A DNA stretch of 64,000 bases, from NCBI GenBank assembly GCA_035222895.1, contig JAVYIG010006404.1, positions 1 through 64,000 on the forward strand. The letters are read 5' to 3'. Below the pieces are notes generated by a model. That model made no database searches, was not told the origin of the DNA, and saw only the letters and a program-made list of their open reading frames with translations. Within the stretch, counting starts at the first letter, position 1. The number at the start of each line of letters is the position of its first letter. This document shows, in pieces, positions 20,793-33,700 of this stretch. This DNA is from Strongylocentrotus droebachiensis. Its lineage: Eukaryota; Echinodermata; Echinoidea; Camarodonta; Strongylocentrotidae. The position numbers and the translations under genes are program-made.

Positions 20793-22665
20793 ATGAGAAG
20801 TGCCCTCTAGAGGTCATCAGGAACGACGCTACCATTGGTTTGTGTATCATTTTGAGACTGCTGTCCACAGTTAGGTGTTATCATATAATTTTGTCTACAT
20901 CTGACAAAACTGTGCTCCAGATAAAGCATCATTTCGTTACCCGAATTATAACTCGTACTTGATTTGTGAAATTATATATTTTTATTTTAAATGATTGCTG
21001 ATATTAGTCAATTCTGGTGATGATGGAGAAGAAAATCCAGCGTAATCAGAGGAAAACTTACTGTGCATATTCAAGACTTCAACTATGTGTACCCAATGTT
21101 GGCGATAGACAGTGTATAATTGCAGAGTACTGAGAAAGAAAGACGATCAAATCAAATGAGTAGTCCTATACACAGACATTATGTGTGGTGTCCTACATGT
21201 ACCTGCAGGTATAAATGAGTTTTCTCAGTGGGTGGGATTTCTTTGAAGGTTCTGTTAAATTGCTTTTATTATTTTGGTCTATACACCACGCTTTCTGCAT
21301 GATATGTATAATTTAGTCAAGAATGACATGAAAGGCAGTTTCTTGTGAATTTGAATTCAAGGGTCCCATTTCACAAAACTTGTCATCAGTGACAGTTTGT
21401 GTTATAAGCTACTGAAATCCTTGCTTCTGATTGGTTATCAGCAAATTTGTCACTGATTTTATTCATTTTTCATTGAAAAAAGGCTTTGTGAAACGTGTCC
21501 CAGAACTCGAGATTAAGTGTAATTTGTATATACTTCAGGCAAACCGCATTTTGGGAATTAAATTGGACCCTGACTTTTCTGCTACCCCTATATACTAATA
21601 ATACAATGTAGATAGAGCTATTACGTGGAAAAGAATAGATATAACGTTCATATCTTTAGCTAGCTTGTGCAATATAAAAAGGGTGTATTAATCCAGCTGT
21701 GCATACATCCAAGTTAGTTGGAGAAAGGTTTTGTTATTTATTTATTTTTCTTCTTTTCTTGCAAGTATTGATAGAAATCGTAGAAGTCATGACTTGGTTG
21801 CTCAAGAACATTATAAAAGGCATTTCCATAATATATGTGCCTTAATTTTGATATAAAACACTTTTTCTGATCAAGATTAAAATATTTTGGAGACATTTGT
21901 TCAGTCCTTTTTCCTTGTGCCAGATCTTTGTATATATAGCACTTAAAATTAAGAATACCATTTCACATGTTAAGTATTTAGTATACTGTTTAAAAAAATA
22001 TTTAAAAAACATGCACAAAACTACAAATATCTAATCCAATTATTTTTCTGGTCAAAACTGATGGGGGTATTGTATTAGTAACAAGCATTTAGTCTGGACA
22101 AACCACAACTTAAAAAGAATGTATATAAATGATGTGCATTCCCAGGTACTTTTCTATGACTATCGCATTGTTGTTGACGTATGTATGTTAGTGTAAAGTT
22201 AATGTATTGTATTGTTCAAGTTTGTACATACCAGTACCCAGTACTTACATATAGGTTATCAATTTCTGTTCATAATCTCTACTGCTAGATGCTTTTGGTT
22301 TAAAGAATCAAAGTTAGAAAATCTATGCCCAATGTACAAAATTCGAAATTTGGGGTATTCTGACCTAGATTTGGGGCATCCATGTTGAGCCATCTACTAT
22401 GCATGAAAGAATGCACACCTGACAATCTTCACTTTCCCGGTTTGTTGCTGGTATATTTGTTGTTTATATGTTGCAAGGATAAGTGTTTTGTTAGTTTTTC
22501 CTATTTGTATTTTTGAGAGCAAGAAAGACAGTAATTAATGTACTTTTAGCATTTTTTCACAGACTTAACACCCATCTGGTTCTCAGTCAAGATTTGAAAT
22601 TACACAATAATCACTATGCAGGGTATGTAAAACTGAAGAATAAAATTATAATTGTCTTTACATAA
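20793..22665 (+). other. RACGAP1: RACGAP1 3'UTR (end approximate)
   Basis: AT-rich non-coding sequence follows the stop codon. The most convincing polyadenylation signal seen is AATAAA at 22639-22644, followed by T-rich DNA. A foldback repeat copy lies within it (21358-21503). The true end is not provable from sequence, and transcripts could extend past the 316-bp duplication. Confidence 0.4.
21358..21503. mobile_element. Foldback MITE, GTTTCACAAAGCC family, copy 3 (in 3'UTR)
   Basis: Starts CATTTCACAAAACTTGTCAT and ends GGCTTTGTGAAACGTG. Same interior as the other copies. It lies in the RACGAP1 3'UTR, so it could form a hairpin in the transcript. Confidence 0.7.
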
Positions 22666-22881
22666 TAACATTGGTGAAGTTATTTCGTACCAGTGTCCAT
22701 TATTAAAAGGCGTCGCGATTACTGTCATTGGCCATTTGTTCGTTTTTCAACTTACAAACATCCAAATATACATACATGTATCATGCAAATAAGTTTGCAT
22801 TTATCTAAAATATGCTCTCTTTTCATGGTAGCGTTTTCTATAAAAGCTGGTTTGAGTTTATCTCTTGTGTAATTGTACATC

Positions 22882-23512
22882 ATGAAGTACATGAGAGGGG
22901 GGATTCCAGTAGTAATTGACTGTTGTAGAAGCGGGTTACACATCAAGTTTAAGTCTCAGTATTTCACAGAAGTGGAAGTTGATGTCAGCATATTTTGGAC
23001 AGTATGTACAAAAGCAGAAGCAGAAAGTAACAACTTTACTTATCTCTGTAAATAATGTACATTTGTGTTAAACCATCTTGTAAACATGTACAAACTTAGC
23101 TGTATGTAATCATTGTCATCATATCCAATATCATGTCTATCATGATCAAAAGCTTGCCCAATATGTCAGATATCTTTTTGCAGACTTAAACGTATATATG
23201 AAGTACATGAGAGGGGGGATTCCAGTAGTAATTGACTGTTGTAGAAGCGGGTTACACATCAAGTTTAAGTCTCAGTATTTCACAGAAGTGGAAGTTGATG
23301 TCAGCATATTTTGGACAGTATGTACAAAAGCAGAAGCAGAAAGTAACAACTTTACTTATCTCTGTAAATAATGTACATTTGTGTTAAACCAACTTGTAAA
23401 CATGTACAAACTTAGCTGTATGTAATCATTGTCATCATATCCAATAGTAGTCTATCATGATCAAAAGCTTGCCCAATATGTCAGATATCTTTTTGCAGAC
23501 TTAAACGTATAT
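22882..23512. repeat. 316-bp tandem duplication downstream of RACGAP1
   Basis: Unit 1 is 22882-23197 and unit 2 is 23198-23512. Both begin ATGAAGTACATGAGAGGGGG. They differ at only a few sites (AAACCATCTTG/AAACCAACTTG; ATATCATGTCT/ATAGTAGTCT). No coding sequence is evident. Confidence 0.95.
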
Positions 23513-26500
23513 ATGAAGGTGAAGCGATGCTAAAAAGCTTGAAGTTGATTTTTTTTTTATAAAATTCATCCTCTCAATTTAAAATATCTCAACGTAAGAG
23601 AAAATCATTCATTGGCTATGATAATTTACTGCAAAATTATAATCGGTGATATTACAATTCTTGTACAATCAATCTACAGATACTCGCTTTTTATAAAGCA
23701 AGGACCACGTATGACATAATCTAGCTCAAGTCTTGATAATTATTTTCGTTTTTTCATTTAAATGATCCACTTCCACAATACTAACTTGACAGTCATCCAA
23801 TTTGCATTTGTTGATACTGTACATAGAATTATCTGGTCTGTTGCATGATATATATTTTGCCTTTTTGTATTTAAAGGTGAATGCTAGAATGTTTTATTAA
23901 TTCAAAATACATCTATATGTTATGCCCTTGTGTATATTTAATGTAGGAAATATGATAACGGATAAAAGGCCAAAGGAACTAGTCATTTTAAGCAGACATG
24001 TATAGATTGCCACATGTTGCGAGAGGAGACGGCACTGGTATTTTGGTGAGAGTTTTACGAGTATGATTCTGACAACGTATCTAAATGTTTATACATTGTA
24101 GCTGTTTTTTGTTTTGTTGTAGAATAAATTGATTTCTTTGCTTGCCTTGCACATTTATTATGTCTCAGACAGCAAGAGTCAGAAAAGCTGAACCAAATCA
24201 TTAAGTGTCCTTTTTTATTTGTGTCTGGGTAGATGATTGGGTGGACACTCTGGTTTTTGTTTGCCATTTAGTTCATAAACATGTACTTTGCATATCAATA
24301 ACCTTTGAAAATATGTACCTATTTTAGAAGGAAAGAAAACATTTCTGACATGCATCTTTGTCTCTCTCCTCTTTTTGTCTTCCACTTTTCATCATCTATT
24401 TTCTTTAATACAACTCTTGCTCTATATCCACACACAAAATCATAATAAAAATCTATCTGACCTCATTATGATGCAAATAGAGCTATTTAAAAATGCATCT
24501 TCCTTTGAAGAAAATAATCTTTAGGTGCCCTTTTGCTTTTTCAGAAAAGTTTTTTCCTCAAATGATTTTCTAACACATCTAAAACGACAAAGCTTTTACA
24601 AATCTCTACACATTTCAAAAGTTAAGAACAAGGGGGAATTTATTATACTGTACATCATACTGTTTATTTCCCATCACAAAATGATCATTATGAAGAACAT
24701 ATTGATTACAAGATTATCATGCACGGACGTCTTGATTGTTCCAAAAATAATACCAATACAATAAAATTGTAAATCAGGGGGATTGAGTTCTCATAAAATA
24801 TTTAAATGAAATCTAACGCAGAAACTAATACAAACTTTCAATTCATATGCAAATATATAAGTAGTCTGGTATAATTAATTGAAAAAGGGAGGACTCTTCA
24901 ATGAAAGGATGAAACCTTATATAAGGCTAAACACCTCTAAGATTTAGGATACAAGAAAACTAAGTCGTAAAAGCAGAGGGTATCAATTGTGGAATCTATT
25001 CAGAAAGATGTAAAAAGGTACGAAGATCCAGATGGCAACAAGATGATTTTTTCATCTTGATTGCATTTTTATTACACTTTATAAAATGCAGCAGGTTTAG
25101 AATTGTGAGCATCCTTAAAAATATATGTGTAAATCGGGGGGGGGGGGGGGGGGGGGGCTTGCCAAAACATTCAAGCAAATGTAGGTCGAGGGTTGAAGTG
25201 AGGTTACAGTTCACATGTAGGTCAAATGTTACAGTAAATGGCATTCTGCTGTCCAAATGCATATTACAGATACATGTAGGCCTGTTTCTTTTTCAAAAAT
25301 AGATACAATAAAACAAAATCATAAAAGAATTCAATTCCTATTCAAAGCACGGTGACATTTGTGAGCACAAAACATTGTCCAAATCAAATTCTTTGGTACA
25401 CTTGTTCCGCAAAATGATGCTGAAAAATTACATTCACAAAACAAAATATATTCACCATGGTGTATGGTGTTTGTGCAGTGATATCCAACCAATCATTGTG
25501 ATGAAACTGGTTTAAAAATAGGCAAAGGAATATATTCAAAGACATTAATCAAGTTTTCTTATGATAGACACTTTCTCCTTTGACTTGTTAATAACCCCAA
25601 CACTTCATTTCTTCTCAATATCACTTCCTTTACTGTGGAAAAAATTAAGTTCAAACACCTGTTTCCTGAATGGCCATTAAAAGAAACTTTCTAGAGATGA
25701 TATTTAGACACTTGATAAACAGGAAAATCATTCAATACTTTAAAGGAAGCAATAAACTGCATTACAAACCTACTTGTGGCATACAAGATGCTACACGTAT
25801 GTCTGCATCCCTTGTGCTTGAAAATTCAAGTTCCTGTTTTAAAGTAAAGTCAGTAATATTTCTAAGAAGAAGTGACTGCCATCAAAATAACACTTGTGGC
25901 AACTCTATTTGCATATACAGCTAACACATTATATGCATCTTGTGTGTTATGACATTACAAAAAGTGCAAAGAAAAATGTTTTCAATCATTTTATCTTTCC
26001 TTATCTCGTCATATGATTACAAGGCAGAACGTTATATGGGTTTTGTGAAAGAGAGGGGAAAAATTTCAAAACAATGACTTACAAATTTAAACCTCTAAAA
26101 TAATTATTTATCTTCACATCATAAATGAAGGCAAATTATTTCCTTTTTTAAAGATGGCACCAATTAGAAACATTTGAAATCCATGACTACAGCTAGGCTA
26201 GATTTCAGAAAACTAAAACGCATGAATGACTGGCTACATATTATGGCTCGCTCAGATATGAAATTGTAAACCTCAGTATTCTTTTCTTTATTACATGTAA
26301 ACGAAAGGCAACTTTGCGCGACAAAGGACCTACGCATATTCACAGCGCTCTGTGTTATGAGATACAAAAATGTGAAGCATATTTCACTTACGTAATAAAG
26401 AAAAAAGAATGAAGAAAAAAGAAAAAAACAGTTTACAAATTCATATCTGAACGTGGGTTTATGTCTTTATTAATGCTGATCATACATCTCATACTTAAAA

Positions 26501-28499
26501 AAAACAAAACAATTGTCCCTGCATGAATATGGATTGGATGTAAAAAATGACAATGCCAAATTAATTAGTTTGCGAGTGTTCTATTCACAGCTGATGAAAG
26601 CATGCATTTGAAAAGAAATATGCCATTCAAGCAACACATTCATGAATATGAACAATTCCTTGACTCGACTTGCTACCGAGCTTGAAATGATTGATCGCAA
26701 AGAGAAATGTACAATCTGTAATTTGATTAACCATTATCCTGTACATAATAGTGAGTTACATGCTCTATACAATTTGTAATATTTGTGAGGATACAGTCCA
26801 TACATGTACTTACACTTGGTTAATCTTTGAGTTGCCAATTTGCATTTGATAGATTACAGGGGTGATAGTGAGCACTAAAAAAAAAAAATGGTTTTTTGTT
26901 TTCCCCTCAACCCACGCCCCCCTTGAGTAAAAAAAGAGAAGAGGAATCGCGGGGAAATAGTGGCATCTAACAACATTCCCCCCTTTCGAGGGAAAAATAG
27001 GGAAGATCAGAGAAAATAACGGGGATATCGGTAAAATCAGGATAAAAGAGGTAAAAAGAAAAAAATCAGGGAAAAAAATTAAAAAATTGGGAAACCGATA
27101 TATATATTTAGTCGGCGCTGACAGTTTTCCACCAACTAATGTTGATGAAACACCCCCCTGGCCTGAGATTACTACTTTTTATTGTGCTTTGTGATATTTC
27201 CCTCAAACTTTCATTGTTCAGTTTCTCTCAATTTATCATAATCAGGATGTACTCGCACCGTTATGACTGGTTCATATATGATACAGTAAACTGTGGCAGT
27301 TTTTTAATAGACTGTGTAAATGGAGCAGCAACTGTACTATGTGCAAAACAAAGGTACTTTGCATCTTCACCGAACTCAGAATTATAAGATACAGAAATGT
27401 CACCTACATTTTATGTGAATATTGTTTTTTAATGCCGCCATTTATCTGGAAGAAAATGCTCGATACCAAATAACTTTTGGATTTGACTGACTTCTCTTTT
27501 TTTTAAAGCAAAAACAAAAATACTGCATATCCACATGGGTTCAAGATGCCACTTAACATAAAGAGTGTTCACATAAAATCACAAAGAGTGTTTCTGTACA
27601 GACTTAAGATTGAAACATGTCAGTATGAACTGAACAGCCTCTAGATGCGCTGTGCATACCGGTAATCAAGGCACCCTTGTCATACTCTGAATTTGTCCGT
27701 GAAAAATTTCGAAATCAACAGTATGTTTCTGTTCATTTTTATATACCTGGCGCGATTCAACTATAGTTTATGATACAATAATATACACAAAAGACACTAG
27801 AGTAAGTGGTTTACATACATTTAAATAGATAGAAATTGGAAAAATAAATCAATAAGTATCTACGAATGAAATCGCCCATTGAACGCCAGGAGGGCCTAAA
27901 TTAGATAGTTTTACATAGGCTTAATACCCTTCTGGCTCCAAACAGATGAAATGTACATGCATAGAATGCAATATGGATTATCCTGCTTTTTCAATAATAA
28001 TTTAAAAACACAACAAAAAATCACAAACTTTGCCATTTGCTTAAAATCTCTTAATTTAAAATGCAGACAAATATTTGCATATCATACTGCATGGTGTCAA
28101 ATACATGTAGATCTTACAAATGAGTGATTGAAGTGAGCACGCGCACTGCTTGACTTTTAAAACTTTGAATATGTTTTGCTGCCCTCAATACAAAGTATTT
28201 ATCATGCAAATATTAACACATTGTATGTTACCGCAGTTATATGGCACTGAACAAAAATCAATGCAATACAGACATGTACAACCTTTGAGCGTATCATAAC
28301 ATTTGAAGAACAAAATATATTTCAAACCATCACATCCCGCACCTGCCCCCTGTTTAAAAAAAAAACACTTTTCACTAAATTAAAACATTAAAATGTCTTT
28401 CTCTTAAAATCCCTTTGCGTCGCTACATGTATTTTGTCATATAAAAATGTAAAGTACCAAAGTAGTGTCATACAAATGTACATGTAGTATCTCAGATCA
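23513..28499. other. Convergent intergenic/3' region
   Basis: AT-rich, with no gene recognised on either strand. It holds a G-run at 25137-25157 and the dispersed repeat at 26860. It probably includes distal 3'UTR of RACGAP1 and/or ARL5. TTTATT (minus-strand AATAAA) occurs at several places, for example in TCTTTATTACATG near 26286, but none is decisive. Confidence 0.4.
26860..27120. repeat. Dispersed repeat (GGGGTGATAGTGAGCACT family), copy 1
   Basis: Starts GGGGTGATAGTGAGCACTA, then CACGCCCCCCTTGAGTAAAA, a purine-rich ladder of GGGAAAATAGGGA-like steps and TTGGGAAACCGAT. The second copy is at 46857. No terminal repeats or coding capacity were found. Confidence 0.7.
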
Positions 28500-29180
28500 T
28501 TGACCTTTCAATTGACCTTTCGCCTTGTATGCAAACATGGCACAATGTTTTCATTGCAATCTTAAGAAGATCATTCGTGAGCCCTTTTTGGCACTCGCAT
28601 ACTCCAGTATGATGAATCGGAGGTTAAATGACCACTGCTCAGGAACGTTTCAATCTTTATGTGCAAAAATGGCTACGAAATTCAGTACAAATTCCCACTC
28701 TGTGTTCATAGTATTATTGTTGCATTCATATACATGTACAATCAATGATGATAATTGTGAGGTTAAATAAGTGATCACTTCTACGTAACATTTCACATTT
28801 TGTATGCAAAGTGGCATTTACATTGTAGAGTTCATTACAAAATTCCACTCCATGCTTTAATACAAGATCATTCATGAGTCCTTTTTGCACTTGCATACTC
28901 AATCATGATATTAATATGGAGGTTAAATGATCACTGCTATGTACCATTTCAATCTTTGTGCAACAATTGACACACATGATTCGTTACAGAACTCCTTGTT
29001 CAGAAATGGCATTCAAGTCCTTTTTGCATTCACATAATATCACAATTGGAAGGTTAAATAATCATTTTGCAAGTGACACATCATTCTGTGTGCAAAAATG
29101 GCACATATACTTAAAGTTCATTACAGTGTTACATACTCCATGTTCAGTAGATGGTAATCGAGTCCTTTTAGCACTCGCAG
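28500..29180. repeat. Degenerate tandem array, about 130-170 bp units
   Basis: The motif GAGGTTAAAT (with variants) recurs near 28619, 28751, 28919 and 29049. Between repeats the order is CCTTTTTGCACTCGCATACT, then the motif, then GATCACTGC, then TGCAAAAATGGCA. About four to five diverged units. It may be in the ARL5 3'UTR. Confidence 0.65.
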
Positions 29181-30267
29181 ATCACACACACTATTCCAGA
29201 GACAGGTCTCTCCTTGTGTGTTACAACGAACAGTGGCAATCAACTGTGAGGTGTGTTCTCATACTGCTATAAAGTACTTCTTGAGCGGTGCTTAGCCCCT
29301 TTTGTGGTGTGTTCTCTGTGGTAGGGCAATGTGTTCAAAGACAGTCAGCATGTAGACACTCAATATTAGAACAGTGTTAACAGGATTCAGTAAAACACAC
29401 TCTGTCATTCATTTGGAGGAGTAGCTCGTTCGATTTCCTATGTAATAAGTGACGATCTGTTGCTCCCGAGATCACTTTGTGCGCGAAGTGATGGTTCGAC
29501 TATTCTTGGCTTACGTGTACCGGAACACAACCCTGTTCTTACATTACTTGGCACTGCATCCATCAGAGTTGGGGACTTTTGGAGACTTTACAAGTTTGCC
29601 GGAGAGCTGGATACTTGCTGGCCTGTTACCACTGACAAGAGTTTGAGTAGAACTACAAAAGGCTCTTCTGCTAGCTACTTCTAGGATATCAAAAAGAGAC
29701 TCTGTAGAGATAAAACAAAAAGGAAGGTGCAGAAATGATAAAAGAGGGATTAACATTAATATTCTTGACTGAATTAACAAATGAAGGGAAATTATGGGAG
29801 TGAACATTTTCCAGTATCAACTTGATGTGACCCTACCGCAAAAACGATGTTCGACAGTAGATGGCGACTTTCATCCCACACTGCGCAGGTCAGCACATAC
29901 GCAGATACGATACAGGTAAAGACAATGTACAGCAGTATCAACTAATTCCTTATCTTACTAAACTATTGCTCAGGTTTCATGAACTTAACCCGATGATTTG
30001 ATGAGATCTGTCTAGGCACCATCACAATCTGTTGATTATATTTTATTGGCTCTGAAACTACAATTTCCATCAGAATTTTCTGTTCTGGACCTATTGTATT
30101 TGTAGGAAAACCAGAAGTGCCCTTGCCAAATATACCTGAGGCCTGTGCTGCCCTCTATGGCCAAATAGCGTAGTTGCGGCAGCTAGAAAATTCATATTCC
30201 AAGCATATTAACATACAAATCTGCATGTACAATGTATGTAAAATGTACAGAACAAGTAGTATGTACT
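29181..30267. other. Presumed ARL5 3' flank/3'UTR
   Basis: No recognised gene. 29460-29684 is open on the + strand for 74 codons (starting MLPRSLCARSDGSTILGLRV) and an overlapping frame is open on the minus strand, but neither has a family resemblance that I can name. Confidence 0.3.
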
Positions 30268-30560
30268 GGGAGGTGTTTCACAAAGACTAACATCGACTTT
30301 AAGTTGGACTTCACTATGGCAGACTGTTAATGCCACTGTTTGCGCTTACCATTTACTGGCATTGGACTCTGAAGGGACGTATAAATCATGATCACAAATC
30401 TACAGAATGCACATTTTTTGATAGTTCATTATTGAAGGAAAAAAATATTATCTAAAGATCACAACTGAGAGACCAATAGTGAGAGCAACCAGTGGCATGA
30501 ATGAGCTGTCATAATTAAGTCCAACTTAAAGTCGATCTTAGTCTTTGTTAAACACCCCCT
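30268..30560. mobile_element. Foldback MITE (GACTAATATTGACTTTAAG family), copy 2
   Basis: Collinear with the copy at 14872: GTGTTTCACAAAGACTAACA at the left, TCTTTGTTAAACACCCCC at the right, and shared interior TTTTTTGATAGTTCATTATT. It lies about 180 bp downstream of the ARL5 stop, probably within the 3'UTR. Confidence 0.8.
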
Positions 30561-30739
30561 AGGACAACGTTTTCTCAGACATTTACAATGTCATGTGGTG
30601 TGAAGAAGACCTTAGAAGTACATGTATAATGTACATGTGAATCTCTAAGGCTCTATTCACATGGAACATTATTCTCAGCATACTTACGAGAATGGAGGAC
30701 ATTGAAGAGAAAGAGTGACAGACGGGATAGAAACCTTCG

Positions 30740-30785
30740 TCATCTTCTGATCTGATTGGCGATCCATTCTAAGCCTTGATATAAT
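30740..30785 (-). CDS. ARL5: ARL5 last coding exon
   Basis: 46 nt: one base completes Gly164, then [14 protein letters not shown] and TGA at 30742-30740. Acceptor CCTGTAG. Confidence 0.92.
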
Positions 30786-33700
30786 CTACAGGGAGGCGGG
30801 GAAGAAAGAAGACAGTTGCATCATTATCATTCAAGAGTAAACATACTGTACATGTTGAAACATATATCAAATGATCTGAGAAAAGAGCCCAGTCTTAAAA
30901 AGAGAGATAGTTCGTCTGAATGGTCAAAAGTCCTGCAACCAATATAGTCAACAGGGAGGTGGGGAAGAAAGAAGACAGTTGCATCATTTATCATTCAAGA
31001 GTAAAACATACATGTATGTGTACAGTCTCTGAATGTTGAAACCTGTATCAAATGATCCGAGAAAAGACCCCAGTCTTAATTTGTCTACCTTTAATGTTGA
31101 TGATGCTTTTATGATTATAAACACAACAATATAGTTTCTCATATATACATGTATATATTACATATTTTTACTATGTGTGACCAAAACAAGTTTCCATGTA
31201 TTCTTGAGAATTTGGATGGTATTTGATGAAAAGGGTATTCTCATTCTGCCTAAAAAGGAGCCTCATACAAACACTGACTGTTGTTTAAATGCAGTAAACT
31301 GTATACAAACTGGCCCCAAGGTCAAAGGTCAATAGACCGGTGGCATTTTGGTATTTAAAAAGGGTTCACTATAGACAGGTTTTACTCGCCCCTCTCCCGT
31401 AAGAGCACAGCAGGCCTGTATATGCCACTCATGATCTTTGATATAGACAGGTGGCTAAATGTGACCACTACAGACAAGTGGTCATTTTTTTTAAAGACAT
31501 GGTCACTATAGACAGGTGGCCTTAAAGGTGTCCACTATAGACAGGTTTTACTCACCCTTCTCCTGTAAGAGCACAGCAGGCCTGTATATGCCAATCATGA
31601 TCTTTGATATAGACAGGTGGCTAAATGTGACCACTACAGACAAGTGGTCATTTTTTTCAAAGACGTGATCATTTTTGTTAAAGACATGGTCACTATAGAC
31701 AAGTGGCCTTTAAAAGGTGTCCACTAACGGCAGGTTTTACTCACCCCTCTCCTGTAAGAGCACAGCAGGCCTGTATATGCCAGGCATGATCTTTGACTGA
31801 TGTTAGGTTGAGCTGTTGTGAGATTTCTGCTGATGACATGGATCCCTTGAGGTCTTGTTTGTTTGCGTAGAGGAGTACCGCAGCATGCCTCAGGTCCTAT
31901 CAAAAGCAACAAAAGTACAATGTAGATTTCACAGATTCTTAAAGTGACTTGGTAACATTTTCTCAGATTCTGAAACAAAATCCTGGATTTAGCTCACGCT
32001 GCAATGATAATTATAAACCGTCAGTCAGGAACACCATGTCTTTTACAAGCTGATCGATCGCCTATCTGATTATCAAGATATTTATGACTGGAAATCAAAA
32101 TAAAATTTTCCGTTAACACTACAGTCTATTGGGGAAAATGAGTATGGTAAAACCGGCCACTCAAAGATTTTTGCTTTTATCAGGTACTTCATGATCATTT
32201 TGAAGCGCAATTTTGTAGGGCTTCAATATTATACCATATCACAGACACCGATAATAGGGCAATGCATCTCAGATTTAACATTGTTAAACGATGCCTTTTA
32301 TTTGGTTGTACAGCACATGCCCCTGTGGCAATGGATCTGTAGTCAATTTCAAACGATTACTGAAATCCTAACTTCAACACTGAACCAAACACTATTCATA
32401 ACCCTTACCCTAACTCTGAACTTCACCCAAATCCTGATTCCAAACATAACCATGGTGCGATGAAGATGTGTATAACCAGTAAAAAAAAAAAAAAAACACA
32501 CCTATGTGTGCTCAAGGCTTTTAATTATACAAACCTCTCTGGTTGGCCTTTGATTTTATGTTCCTTTCAGATTATTTGACAAACCGCATTTCAATGAAAA
32601 TCACAGATACATGTATAACATCAAAATACATGTACCGGTACATGTACACCTGTACCTGGTACAATATCCTTTGATCGTATCTACATGTATAAAGTACTTA
32701 GAAATACTGGTATGGTATAGAGATGCGATATAAATTCAGATTTATTATATGCATTTCATATTAACATAAGTGGAAAAATTGAAGGACATATTCAACAAGT
32801 TTAATTCCAATGACTTCTTTCTTTGTAATCAGAATTATTAAGGATCTCTATAAACAATTTCCCCTCGTTTAAGGAAAGTGGAGGGGGCTGAAATGGAAAT
32901 CAATATGAAGCATCTAGACAGAAAGAGAGCAATCAAAACATAACGCTGTGATATATTTCTCTCTCTCTATCTAGTGAATATTTTGAGTAGCACTTAGGAT
33001 TAAATTTCAGGTCACCCTTTGATCTACATGTACATGTACATGTACTGTATGCACTAGACACCATTACCTTCCACCCATCTAGTAGTGGTTAGCTATTAGG
33101 GAACAAAATGACATCTTAATCATTGCTGTGTCTATGCATAACGAACACTTAAGCATGGTGTGATCCTATCTGTAAAGTGCTTAGAGATAGTATTTCTTTA
33201 ATATTAACTATTAAGTGATATATAAATCCAGATTTAATATCATTTCATAATAATAATAATTGTAAATTTATAATGCGCAGTTTCTATATGTATATACTCA
33301 ACTGCGCATGACATATTGGATATTATTATTACCCCGGCTTTAGCTGTGCTGCCATTATAGCGCTCTAGCATTTCAAGGAATAAATTCCTACCGGGTACCC
33401 ATTTACTTCACCTGGGTGGAGTGTGGCAAATGTAGATCAATATCTTGCCAAAGGACATTAGTGCGGCGGCGGGACTCGAACCGCGGACCTTGTGATCGAC
33501 AGTCCGGCGACGTATCCACTCGACCACAACACCTCTATTTCATAATATGAGTTGACAAATTTAAGGTCATATTCAACTAGTATAATTCAAAGTTATATTT
33601 TGCTATCATAATTAAGGATCTCTAACACTTGGGGGGGGGGGCTGAAAAGGAAATAAATATGAAGCATAGACAGAAAGATAGCAATCAAAACATATCGCTG

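Noticed and set aside
28500-29180. CRISPR-like array
   Set aside because: Units are long, diverged and unevenly spaced, and this is a eukaryotic nuclear region.
29460-29807. Small protein gene between the convergent genes
   Set aside because: Open on both strands without a recognisable motif, codon signature or splice partner; left as unannotated 3' flank.
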